From an uncultured Aeriscardovia sp. (GTDB taxonomy: Bacteria > Actinomycetota > Actinomycetes > Actinomycetales > Bifidobacteriaceae), in the NCBI GenBank assembly GCA_903789525.1, contig CAIFER010000001.1, positions 1-64,000 of the forward strand: a stretch of 64,000 nucleotides of DNA, written 5' to 3'. Shown here piece after piece: positions 7,180 through 14,878 of the stretch; position 1 is the first letter of the stretch; every line of letters begins with the position of its first letter. Below the pieces are notes generated by a model, which did not search any database, had not been told where the DNA came from, and saw nothing but the letters and a program-made list of their open reading frames with translations. The position numbers and the translations under genes are program-made.

Positions 7180-9204
7180 TTATTTGTGTTCTATTTCTTC
7201 CAGTGTGATGCCGCTCTGATGCCCTTTCCACGAGAGGGTGAGGTGAGACCCTTGAAGTCGCACGGTGGGAACGTCGATCAAGCCATCTGGCCTCACAGAT
7301 TCGGCTTCACGGTCTCCCAAGTACAGCGACACTAGCACGTGATGACCGGGCTGAAGCGTTCCCTGTTGTAGCGGAATCGTCTGGCGAGCCCACCGAACGT
7401 TCGTATTCGGCTCCGGCATCGTCATCTCAGCAGTGAATCCCGGGCTGGCAACCAGACCAGTGATCGCATGCAAGACCGGATCGCGGTAGAACACTGAGGA
7501 TACGGAAGACACTGAAGACGCGGAGACATCGTTAAGTACAGCTTTCGGATGGGCCTCGGTCCCACCATCACTTCCATCGGTCAAAGGATAAGGAGTTGGC
7601 AGCGAGAATCCGCCTTCCGCACAGTGGAGCACCCGATCAGTGTCGATGACATGAACGCGCACGTGCCACGGCATGCACGGAATAATGAAGGACTGCACCG
7701 ACACGTTCTCCCATGGATTCCAGAGCGAATACGTGTATCGGTCGTGGATCGCCCATTTTGCAAAACCGAATGGAACCTTCCACCACAAGCTATCTGCGTT
7801 CTGGCTAAGGGCAAGAGTGCTGTCAAATGCGCCTTGTTTGAGGAGAATACGGCTCTTTGGCACACTAAACGCGAACGATGTTGAGTAGACGAATTTTTCG
7901 TACTTCGCGTCTCCTAGCGCGTGCTCATGCGAGTGCTGGCCGGCGGTGAAAACTTGGACTTCTTTTCCTGTTTTCGATCGTGCGACGAGCATGCGTGGCT
8001 GCGGCTCTGTGTGGAGGTGAGTCAGGGGGTCAACTCCGAGCAGGCGATCGGGGACAGACTCTTCGACGGTGTGCGACCAGAACGGATCTGAAGCTGGGAG
8101 AGCGAGGATAATCATCGTGGTTAGTGCCCAATAAGCGGAAGCTGGTCCGTTGTAACCCTCGGCCATATTCATATTCGGGTAGCAATAGCCGACGAGGAGC
8201 GTGCCATCAGCCTGAAACATCGGCTGAGCAAACCACCAGCGCAAGTTAGCCAAAAGCAGATGCTTGACCATCCCAAGTGACCAGCCACGCGGAGGTGTCA
8301 CATGGGCAAAGGCGCTCGCGGCCCAGAATCCCGACTGAAAGAAGCGATAATCCAAGCTGCGACCAAACGGAACACACGCTCCGTCGGAGGCGAACCACCC
8401 GGCGTAGTCAGGGAAGAAAGCTGCCGCATGGTCGCGGATGACTGCGCACTGCTGTCGAATGGTGTCGGAGCGGTCAGGGAACGCGTCCTCAAATCCTGCT
8501 CGCAGGAGCGAGAAGAAATGGTAGGCGCCCGGAATGTAGTTGTCGATTTGGTTGACGTACCCGTCGTAGGACCAGCCGCGGCCCAAATAATGATGGGAAA
8601 CGATCTGCCAATCTGCGTCGATGAGCTTCGCGTGATCCGGATGACCGGTATCTACAAACCAATTGTTGACGAGGATACGGAAGAAAAGCCAGTTCGTCTT
8701 CGGGAGCTGGCGGTGATTGACCTGTTCGAGCCAGTCGAGGATGTGCTGCTGGTCGCTGGCGGAGAGCTGATCCCAGAATGTTGTCTTGGATTCATACAGG
8801 AACGCTGCGATCGCGCCCATTTCCACGAAAATTTGGTCGTAATCGGTCAGTCCGCCACCCCAATAATCCGGGTCATCTGGGTTGGTGCAATGAACAAACG
8901 AGTCGGTGACATATGCCCACCACTGTGGATGGCGTGCCCGTTCAGTCGAGTCGGTCATCAGTGGTCCGAGTCCCCACAAAAGACGGCAAAATCCCTCAAT
9001 TTGGGCTCGGTCATCGTCGTAGAGGGCGGCCGAATTGCTCAGATGAAGACGGCCGTAGCGCCCAGAAGCAAGGCACAAGCGCATGACCGGATCGAGGATC
9101 TGCTCGACTGCAAGCTGCAAATCTGCACGGGTGCGAAGCGGATTGTCGGCGAGCTGAGCGTTAAAAGGCCGAATAGGTGAAGATTCCATTGGTGAAGATG
9201 CCAT
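7180..9204 (-). CDS. DUF2264 family protein, probable glycoside-active (alpha/alpha)6-barrel enzyme
   Basis: A 674-residue protein recognisable as DUF2264 by its order of motifs: a helical N-terminal half rich in aromatic pairs (WWAYVTDSFVH, NNWFVDTGHPDHAKLIDADW, YLGRGWSYDGYVNQIDNY) and the segment EGYNGPASAYWALTTMIILALP, then a beta-rich C-terminal domain. No signal peptide is visible, so it should be cytoplasmic. Family members are found in polysaccharide utilisation loci. I recall, without being able to check, that some beta-glucuronidases acting on arabinogalactan (GH154) match this domain, which would suit its neighbours. Its ATG overlaps the stop of the GH30 gene (TGATG), so the two are translationally coupled. 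Family confident, activity not. Confidence 0.8.
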   Translation of the reverse strand: MASSPMESSPIRPFNAQLADNPLRTRADLQLAVEQILDPVMRLCLASGRYGRLHLSNSAALYDDDRAQIEGFCRLLWGLGPLMTDSTERARHPQWWAYVTDSFVHCTNPDDPDYWGGGLTDYDQIFVEMGAIAAFLYESKTTFWDQLSASDQQHILDWLEQVNHRQLPKTNWLFFRILVNNWFVDTGHPDHAKLIDADWQIVSHHYLGRGWSYDGYVNQIDNYIPGAYHFFSLLRAGFEDAFPDRSDTIRQQCAVIRDHAAAFFPDYAGWFASDGACVPFGRSLDYRFFQSGFWAASAFAHVTPPRGWSLGMVKHLLLANLRWWFAQPMFQADGTLLVGYCYPNMNMAEGYNGPASAYWALTTMIILALPASDPFWSHTVEESVPDRLLGVDPLTHLHTEPQPRMLVARSKTGKEVQVFTAGQHSHEHALGDAKYEKFVYSTSFAFSVPKSRILLKQGAFDSTLALSQNADSLWWKVPFGFAKWAIHDRYTYSLWNPWENVSVQSFIIPCMPWHVRVHVIDTDRVLHCAEGGFSLPTPYPLTDGSDGGTEAHPKAVLNDVSASSVSSVSSVFYRDPVLHAITGLVASPGFTAEMTMPEPNTNVRWARQTIPLQQGTLQPGHHVLVSLYLGDREAESVRPDGLIDVPTVRLQGSHLTLSWKGHQSGITLEEIEHK

Positions 9205-10739
9205 CAGATTCTCTTTCCATCGGCCAAGATGACAGGGAAGTGGTCGTCAGCTGGAGCCTGGGAGCGATTGATCGAAGTGTCGGAGTCTGAGAAGTGGAAG
9301 GTCACGACACCGTATGCGGGGACAGTCGTGATCTGCCACGACGAACCGTACCCAGCAATGCTGAGTGCGGCATCAGCGTCTTGTCCGGTTGGGTTATAAA
9401 TGAAACCGGCCAAATCGGAACCGTCTGGAGACAGATATGCTACTGAGCTCAGGCCGCCATGTCGACCGTCTGGGGTGTTAGATGTCGACCAAATGCGCTG
9501 CGATCCAATAGCGATGTCCTGGCCGAAGTTGCGGAGCATGAAGTATTCGAGATTGCGGCGAACTTTGCCTGTTGACGAATCGATGGTGACGACCCCACGC
9601 CGCCCGAGCGTCTTGGCGTAACTTGGCAGGCCTTTTTCGTCGAGCGCCAAATTCCAGAGGGTGATGAGCCCCAAGCCTTTGTGAGACAAGCAAGTTCCTA
9701 TTTCGCCGAACATGATGTGACTGGCTTCGTCGGGTGTTTCGTCGAGCATGCAACGCCGTTCGGTCACAGCGAGCTTCCAGTTCGGGAACTGGTGGGTGGC
9801 GTTGGACAAGGCGCGAGTATCGGTCAGGCCAGAGTACGTGTGCAAGCCGACGCCAGCGAATGCGAGTGCTTGCCGCGTTGTCATGTAGGAGCTGATTGGA
9901 CGATCGAAGAAGCCGAGCGAGTCGTCGGCAAAGTAAATTTCGACTTGCGGGCATGCATCGTTGAGAGCCGGACGCAAGAAGTCAGCTGCGAAAGTGGCGA
10001 TCTGCTCAGGAGTCCAGACCCCACCCGGCCATTGGCTCCAGAAACTCGGCTCGTTTTGGATGGTCACCGCGTAGATAGGGATTCCATAACGGGCGTACGC
10101 TTGGACGAATTTGACGAAGTACTGGGCATACACGTATTGGACAGTGCTCTGGGGGCCGAAACCACTGCCAACATGGCGATTAAAGAGGAGAGGGCTCGAT
10201 CCCGCAATGGAATGGTCTTCCTTCATCCACGCAGGAGCACTCCACGGTGACGCGAGAACCTTGACTGCCGGATTGATCGACAAGATTTCTTGTAGGACAG
10301 GGATGACGTTCTTGACGTCTTTGGTGGCATTCGGGGCGCCCGGCTCGCCTTCCCCAACGGAGAAGTATTCCAGAGACGGATCGGTCGTCTTCCCGGCCGG
10401 AAGATCATCGTAAGAATAATAGGTCTGATTAATAAAGTCACAGCTACCGAGGGCGATTCGTACAGCGGAGAAGCCTGCCTGATCGGGGCTAAAGAGTTCC
10501 GTTAACAGCGCGTGACGTTGCGAAGCGGTCATCGAATGCATGAGCAGAGAGGCGGAAGAATCAGTGATTGCAGCACCTCCGCCTTCCCAGAACTGGTAGC
10601 GACGGGACGGATCGAGAATCAGTTTTGTGGCAGTGCCGACGTCGTGGCTCACACGCGGTGGCTCAATTGGTTGACGGCGTTCAGACAGATTCGCAGTTGT
10701 TCGGGTCCAGTACTGAGATGAGAAATTGGCGACAGACAT
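9204..10739 (-). CDS. Glycoside hydrolase family 30 (beta-glycosidase/galactanase-like), intracellular
   Basis: A 511-residue GH30 enzyme. It shows FWEGGGAAITDSSA near the start of the barrel, the acid/base glutamate in VTIQNEPSFW (about Glu230), the nucleophile glutamate in LAVTERR (about Glu327), and a C-terminal beta-sandwich beginning near the GLSSVAYLSPDGSD stretch. Known GH30 activities include glucosylceramidase, beta-1,6-glucanase, exo-beta-1,6-galactanase and glucuronoxylanase; subfamily cannot be set by eye. No signal peptide is present, so it would act on imported oligosaccharides. I chose ATG 10739, which is 6 bases after AAAGGAG; ATG 10742 is possible. It is the promoter-proximal gene of the reverse-strand pair. 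Confidence 0.88.
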   Translation of the reverse strand: MSVANFSSQYWTRTTANLSERRQPIEPPRVSHDVGTATKLILDPSRRYQFWEGGGAAITDSSASLLMHSMTASQRHALLTELFSPDQAGFSAVRIALGSCDFINQTYYSYDDLPAGKTTDPSLEYFSVGEGEPGAPNATKDVKNVIPVLQEILSINPAVKVLASPWSAPAWMKEDHSIAGSSPLLFNRHVGSGFGPQSTVQYVYAQYFVKFVQAYARYGIPIYAVTIQNEPSFWSQWPGGVWTPEQIATFAADFLRPALNDACPQVEIYFADDSLGFFDRPISSYMTTRQALAFAGVGLHTYSGLTDTRALSNATHQFPNWKLAVTERRCMLDETPDEASHIMFGEIGTCLSHKGLGLITLWNLALDEKGLPSYAKTLGRRGVVTIDSSTGKVRRNLEYFMLRNFGQDIAIGSQRIWSTSNTPDGRHGGLSSVAYLSPDGSDLAGFIYNPTGQDADAALSIAGYGSSWQITTVPAYGVVTFHFSDSDTSINRSQAPADDHFPVILADGKRI

Positions 10740-10982
10740 CATAATCTCCTTTGATTGTGCACACATACTGAAGAAAAGTTTACAAAAAATGATCGCGCGA
10801 TACAGCCGAGAAAGCTTGGAATTTCAATGATATGAATGCAAACACGCAATGTGAGCCATCGCCGGGAGAAGAGCGTGGCAAAAAGTGGCAATTTATACCA
10901 CGTGATATCACATGTGCATGCAGCAATCGGCAATATTCGGCACGCTGTGAATTTCCCGCCACAGTGTTTATAGACTTCGAGT
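10740..10982. promoter_or_regulatory. Divergent promoter region of the GH30 and GH78 genes
   Basis: A 243-bp region between two divergent hydrolase genes. It contains the perfect palindrome GTGATATCAC at 10902-10911 within a longer partly symmetric CACGTG..CACATG context, a plausible operator placed to control both directions. A TAGACT box at 10971-10976 lies 6 bases before the GH78 ATG, which would make that transcript leaderless. Confidence 0.4.
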
Positions 10983-13730
10983 ATGCCTCGCATTAGCGCT
11001 TGCTCACAGTCGGATACCCCTCGCTCCACTCAGCATCTGTCAGTTTTGATTGATGACCGTCCCGATGCGGTGGATTGTGAGCCGGGGCGTACGCCGATTA
11101 TGCGGTGGCGAAATGGTCCTGCACATGTGTCGGCTTATCGAGCAGTGATCGCTTCATCGTCTCAGAGAGCAGCGCGCGGTCAGGGAGATGTATGGGATTC
11201 TGTCTGGCAGGTCGGCGATGGTTTCAAAGGCATTCGTTTGACTGGTTTCCCCCGCGAGCCGTCCCGTCGCGTATGGGTTTCGCTGAATGTGCGAGATGGA
11301 AGTGGGAAAGAAAGCGGTTGGAGTACTCCGATCACCGCTGGAACCGGGGCAGGGAAGAAATGGATTGCTTCCCCCATTTGGGCTGATCCCTCCTGCGGTT
11401 GGGTTTTTATACGCGGACAGGCTCGTATTCGCCCGGATATCCTTGCACGAATTCGATGGGCGACGTTAAACGTTGCATCCTCGTCCCCGTCTCCTTCGCG
11501 CCAATATGTGGCTCACATCTGGTGCAACGGCCAACTCATAGGGTTCAACCCCACTTTCTCTCTCGGCCGGGAAGCGCGATCGGATGTGTTCGATATCACT
11601 GGTCTTGTTCGCTCGCGCAAGTCACTCACCATCGCTGCGCTCGCGTACTCAGGAAGCACAAAGGACGGCGAGGAAGACGGTCGCGAGGAAGACGGTCGCA
11701 AATTCTGTGCGCAAGTCGACATTGGGCTCGATGACGGAAGTGTCATGCACTGGGGGACAGGCGGTGCATGGGATGCTCAGTGGCGCGTCCTTCCGGCTGA
11801 TGAGATCTGTGGTTCTTCGATTTCTGAGGGGACGCAGTACTTTACTGTTCCGGCAGAGCATATCCGTACGAGCCGATATCCATGTGGATTTGCGCAGCCT
11901 GGCTTCATGTGTGATCCGGCTGCAGGATGGCAGAGGCCGACCGATCGTCCGCAATTTCACGCATATGCGTCATCACCGACTCGTCATGTTGTTGGTCGGT
12001 CTGTGCCGGTTCGTGTGATAGGAACTCCGTCTGCTCATCGGGTCATCTTCGATGCGGGCGGTGCATGGCTCGGCGGAGCAGTCGTGAAATGGAGGCTTAA
12101 CAGCCCACTTCACGTGATTGTTCGGTACGGAGAGGTCCTCGATGATCACGCCCCCACGCCGGCGCTGAGCGGAAGTAAGAAGCCGGTCACAGATGTGAAG
12201 TACCACTTGAGCGCTGGAAACACGTATGAGGATCGGTGGGATCTGTGCCCGGGGAACCATCAGCTCGCCGGATGGGGATTGCACGTGTTCAGGTACATAT
12301 CTGTCACGTGCGAGGATCCGACGGTTAGCGTGCGCGGTCTCATTGAGGAAGGGAAACTGTCACTCAGTGCTCAGGCCGTGGTGTATCCGATGGATTCGCA
12401 GGCGACTTTCCATTGCTCTAGCCGCGATCTGACGCGGATTTGGAACGTTTCTGCACACACAATTCGAGCATTGACCGGTTCGATTTATACCGATTCGTGG
12501 ACGCGTGAACGGTGCCCTTACGAGGCGGATGCGTGGATTCAGCAGCGTGCGCATCTTCAGATTGCCGATGAGCCGGAACTTGGACAGTATTCGGCGCGTT
12601 ATTTGCTCGAGCATCGGACGTGGCCGACTGAGTGGCCACTGTACTTGGTGATGATGATTGTCGAAGGGTGGATCGATTCGGGCAATGATCGTTTACTTCG
12701 CGACGCATATCCGCGCTTTATTGATCTTCTGCCAGAAAGGTTTGTGGATTCGTCAACAGGGCTGATCCTCAAAGATCCAGGTCATTCGAGTGAGCTCAAC
12801 GGTGATTTAGTTGATTGGCCAGCTAGCGAGCGCGACGGTTTCGTTTTCACACCGGTCAATGCAGTCATTAATGCGTTGGCCGCACAAGCGTATCGGGATG
12901 CAGCTCGTGCAGCAGAGTACCTCGGATATGCCCGGGATGCCTCCCACGACACGCATCGAGCGCAAGCCATCAGCGACGCTTTCAATCGCTTGCTGTACGT
13001 GCCGAGTTTAGGGGCGTATGCAGATGGTTTGATGATTCGGCCTGGCTCTACCTCGCCTGATTCACGTTTTGTGCGTGTTACTCATTGTTCCCTGCATGCC
13101 TCGGCTTTCGCACTCGGGTGTGGTCTTGTGCCGCCTGACCGAGTGCAGCCTGTTCTGGCGTTTCTGCGCTCGCGGGGGATGGCATGCTCAGTGTATGCGG
13201 CACAGACATATCTCGATGGCTTGTTCCGTGCGGGTGACGGTCCAGATGCGGTGCGGTTACTGACGTCGCACGGTATGCGCTCATGGATGAACATGCTCGA
13301 CACGGGCGCGGGAGCACTCATGGAGGCATGGGACGTGCGGATTAAACCGAATACGACTTATTCGCACCCGTGGGCATGCTCTCCTCTGCAGCTGTGCGGG
13401 CAGGGGATTCTCGGCGTCCGTCCACTTGAGCCGGGGTATCGCAGGTTCGTGGTGTGCCCTCAACTGGGCGGACTGCGTTGGGCGAGCGGCGTGATTCCGG
13501 TCCGTACAGGTGATATCCGTGTCAGCGTCGAGCAGAAATCTGACTCGATCGTGCACATTGATGTGAATGTCCCACCGCGCACGAATGCCGAAATCTGTGT
13601 TGACGGCTCATCTCATCGCATTGTGTGCAGTCCCGGAATCCATCACGTGGATTGTCAGCGCGTCAGTGTGTCGGACGAGCAAGATTCTAAACTCAGAAGT
13701 GTCAAATGTGAGGGAAGGAAGAAGCCATGA
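10983..13730 (+). CDS. Alpha-L-rhamnosidase, glycoside hydrolase family 78
   Basis: A 915-residue GH78-type protein. Beta-sandwich domains fill the first ~450 residues (lectin-like SLGREARSDVFDITG and FRYISVTCE), followed by the (alpha/alpha)6 barrel (TDSWTRERCPYEADAWIQQRA, containing acidic residues where the catalytic acid is expected, and the MEAWDVRIKPNTTYSHPWACSP segment) and a C-terminal sandwich. It would release terminal alpha-L-rhamnose. There is no signal peptide. No Shine-Dalgarno precedes the ATG, but TAGACT lies 6 bases upstream, so translation is probably leaderless. Its last codons overlap the ATG of galE. Rhamnose catabolic genes are not in the window. Confidence 0.88.
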   Translation: MPRISACSQSDTPRSTQHLSVLIDDRPDAVDCEPGRTPIMRWRNGPAHVSAYRAVIASSSQRAARGQGDVWDSVWQVGDGFKGIRLTGFPREPSRRVWVSLNVRDGSGKESGWSTPITAGTGAGKKWIASPIWADPSCGWVFIRGQARIRPDILARIRWATLNVASSSPSPSRQYVAHIWCNGQLIGFNPTFSLGREARSDVFDITGLVRSRKSLTIAALAYSGSTKDGEEDGREEDGRKFCAQVDIGLDDGSVMHWGTGGAWDAQWRVLPADEICGSSISEGTQYFTVPAEHIRTSRYPCGFAQPGFMCDPAAGWQRPTDRPQFHAYASSPTRHVVGRSVPVRVIGTPSAHRVIFDAGGAWLGGAVVKWRLNSPLHVIVRYGEVLDDHAPTPALSGSKKPVTDVKYHLSAGNTYEDRWDLCPGNHQLAGWGLHVFRYISVTCEDPTVSVRGLIEEGKLSLSAQAVVYPMDSQATFHCSSRDLTRIWNVSAHTIRALTGSIYTDSWTRERCPYEADAWIQQRAHLQIADEPELGQYSARYLLEHRTWPTEWPLYLVMMIVEGWIDSGNDRLLRDAYPRFIDLLPERFVDSSTGLILKDPGHSSELNGDLVDWPASERDGFVFTPVNAVINALAAQAYRDAARAAEYLGYARDASHDTHRAQAISDAFNRLLYVPSLGAYADGLMIRPGSTSPDSRFVRVTHCSLHASAFALGCGLVPPDRVQPVLAFLRSRGMACSVYAAQTYLDGLFRAGDGPDAVRLLTSHGMRSWMNMLDTGAGALMEAWDVRIKPNTTYSHPWACSPLQLCGQGILGVRPLEPGYRRFVVCPQLGGLRWASGVIPVRTGDIRVSVEQKSDSIVHIDVNVPPRTNAEICVDGSSHRIVCSPGIHHVDCQRVSVSDEQDSKLRSVKCEGRKKP

Positions 13731-14752
13731 CCACAATTCTCGTCACAGGTGGTGCCGGCTATATCGGCACGCATACAGATATCGAGCTGTTGAACAAGGG
13801 CTATGACGTCATTTCTGTCGATAATTACGTCAATTCGTCCCCGGTTGCACTCTCTCGCGTGGATCGAATTACCGGCAAGCATGTGATCCGCTATGACGGC
13901 GATGTGCGTGATCCGCAACTGATGGATCGCATTTTCACCGAGCATCACGTCGATTGGGTGATTCATTTTGCCGGACTCAAGGCTGTGGGCGAGTCTGTGG
14001 CAAAGCCGATCGAATATTATGACAACAATCTCGGTACAACGCTCACCCTCCTGAAGGCGATGAAGAAGCACAACGTGAAGAAGATCATCTTCTCGTCGTC
14101 AGCGACCGTATATGGCAAGCCGAAGAAGTTGCCGTTGACGGAGGAGAGCCCAGTCGGTGGCACAACTAATCCGTACGGCACGTCAAAGGTCATGCAGGAG
14201 CAGATTCTCAAGGATGTGCACGTTGCGGATAATTCGTGGACGATCGTGCTGCTCCGTTACTTCAATCCAGTCGGTGCACACGAGTCTGGACTGCTCGGTG
14301 AGGATCCGAAGGGTATTCCAGCTAATCTGACGCCGTACATTGCCAAGGTTGTCATGGGTGAGCTGCCGCAAGTGCAGGTGTTCGGCAACGATTACAACAC
14401 ACCCGATGGCACGGGCGTGCGCGATTACATTCACGTCGTCGATCTGGCCAAGGGCCATGTGGCGGTCATCGATCACATCACCAAGCCGGGCGTCTTCGTG
14501 TACAACCTCGGCACCGGTCACGGCTATTCGGTCCTGCAGGTTATCCACGCGTATGAGAAGGCATGCGGTCACAAGATTCCGTATGTCATTAAGCCACGTC
14601 GTCCAGGTGATATCGATGCGTGCTATGCGGATGCGTCGAAGGCAAAGCGCGATCTTGGCTGGGAGGCAAAGCTGACGATCGATGATATGGCCGCTTCGTC
14701 GCTCAACTGGCAGAAGAAGAATCCGCAAGGCTTCCGTGGCGCAAAGGAGTGA
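13727..14752 (+). CDS. galE: UDP-glucose 4-epimerase
   Basis: A 341-residue short-chain dehydrogenase-type epimerase interconverting UDP-glucose and UDP-galactose. It shows the NAD-binding ILVTGGAGYIGTHT at the N terminus, SSSATVYG, and the catalytic tyrosine/lysine pair in NPYGTSK, then LRYFNPVGAHESG and GVRDYIHVVDLAKGH. The ATG overlaps the rhamnosidase stop by 4 bases (ATGA) and is preceded by GAGGGAAGGAAG, so it is co-transcribed and translationally coupled with the hydrolase gene. That suits galactose release from the same glycan. The downstream hairpin at 14822 may terminate it. Confidence 0.93.
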   Translation: MTTILVTGGAGYIGTHTDIELLNKGYDVISVDNYVNSSPVALSRVDRITGKHVIRYDGDVRDPQLMDRIFTEHHVDWVIHFAGLKAVGESVAKPIEYYDNNLGTTLTLLKAMKKHNVKKIIFSSSATVYGKPKKLPLTEESPVGGTTNPYGTSKVMQEQILKDVHVADNSWTIVLLRYFNPVGAHESGLLGEDPKGIPANLTPYIAKVVMGELPQVQVFGNDYNTPDGTGVRDYIHVVDLAKGHVAVIDHITKPGVFVYNLGTGHGYSVLQVIHAYEKACGHKIPYVIKPRRPGDIDACYADASKAKRDLGWEAKLTIDDMAASSLNWQKKNPQGFRGAKE

Positions 14753-14795
14753 CGTGAGGAGTGACTGAGATTCTTCGGTGATTCCTTGGTCGCGC

Positions 14796-14801
14796 TAATC
14801 T
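14796..14801 (+). promoter_or_regulatory. Probable -10 box of asnS
   Basis: TAATCT in a GCGC-TAATCT context lies about 20 bases before the hairpin at 14822 and ~78 bases before the asnS start. No good -35 is visible. If real, transcripts starting near 14808 would carry the hairpin in their leader. Confidence 0.4.
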
Positions 14802-14821
14802 AGCACACAGAGAGTTCTGTG

Positions 14822-14860
14822 AATGGGTGCATAAGCAGTACGCTGATGCACCCATTTTTT
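14822..14860 (+). terminator. Terminator/attenuator hairpin just upstream of asnS
   Basis: An 11-bp perfect stem (AATGGGTGCAT / ATGCACCCATT, 13-base loop) followed by TTTT has all the marks of an intrinsic terminator. It ends only 18 bases before the asnS GTG and directly abuts its ribosome binding site. It terminates galE transcripts, and, if the asnS promoter lies upstream, it must be read through for asnS expression. Confidence 0.75.
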
Positions 14861-14878
14861 GATGGAGGATGAGGACTG

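Noticed and set aside
8302-9180. 292-codon + strand frame inside the DUF2264 gene
   Set aside because: It lies wholly opposite a recognisable family protein and shows no domain of its own.
14753-14878. T-box riboswitch before asnS
   Set aside because: The conserved T-box sequence and a specifier stem-loop are absent, and the leader is too short.
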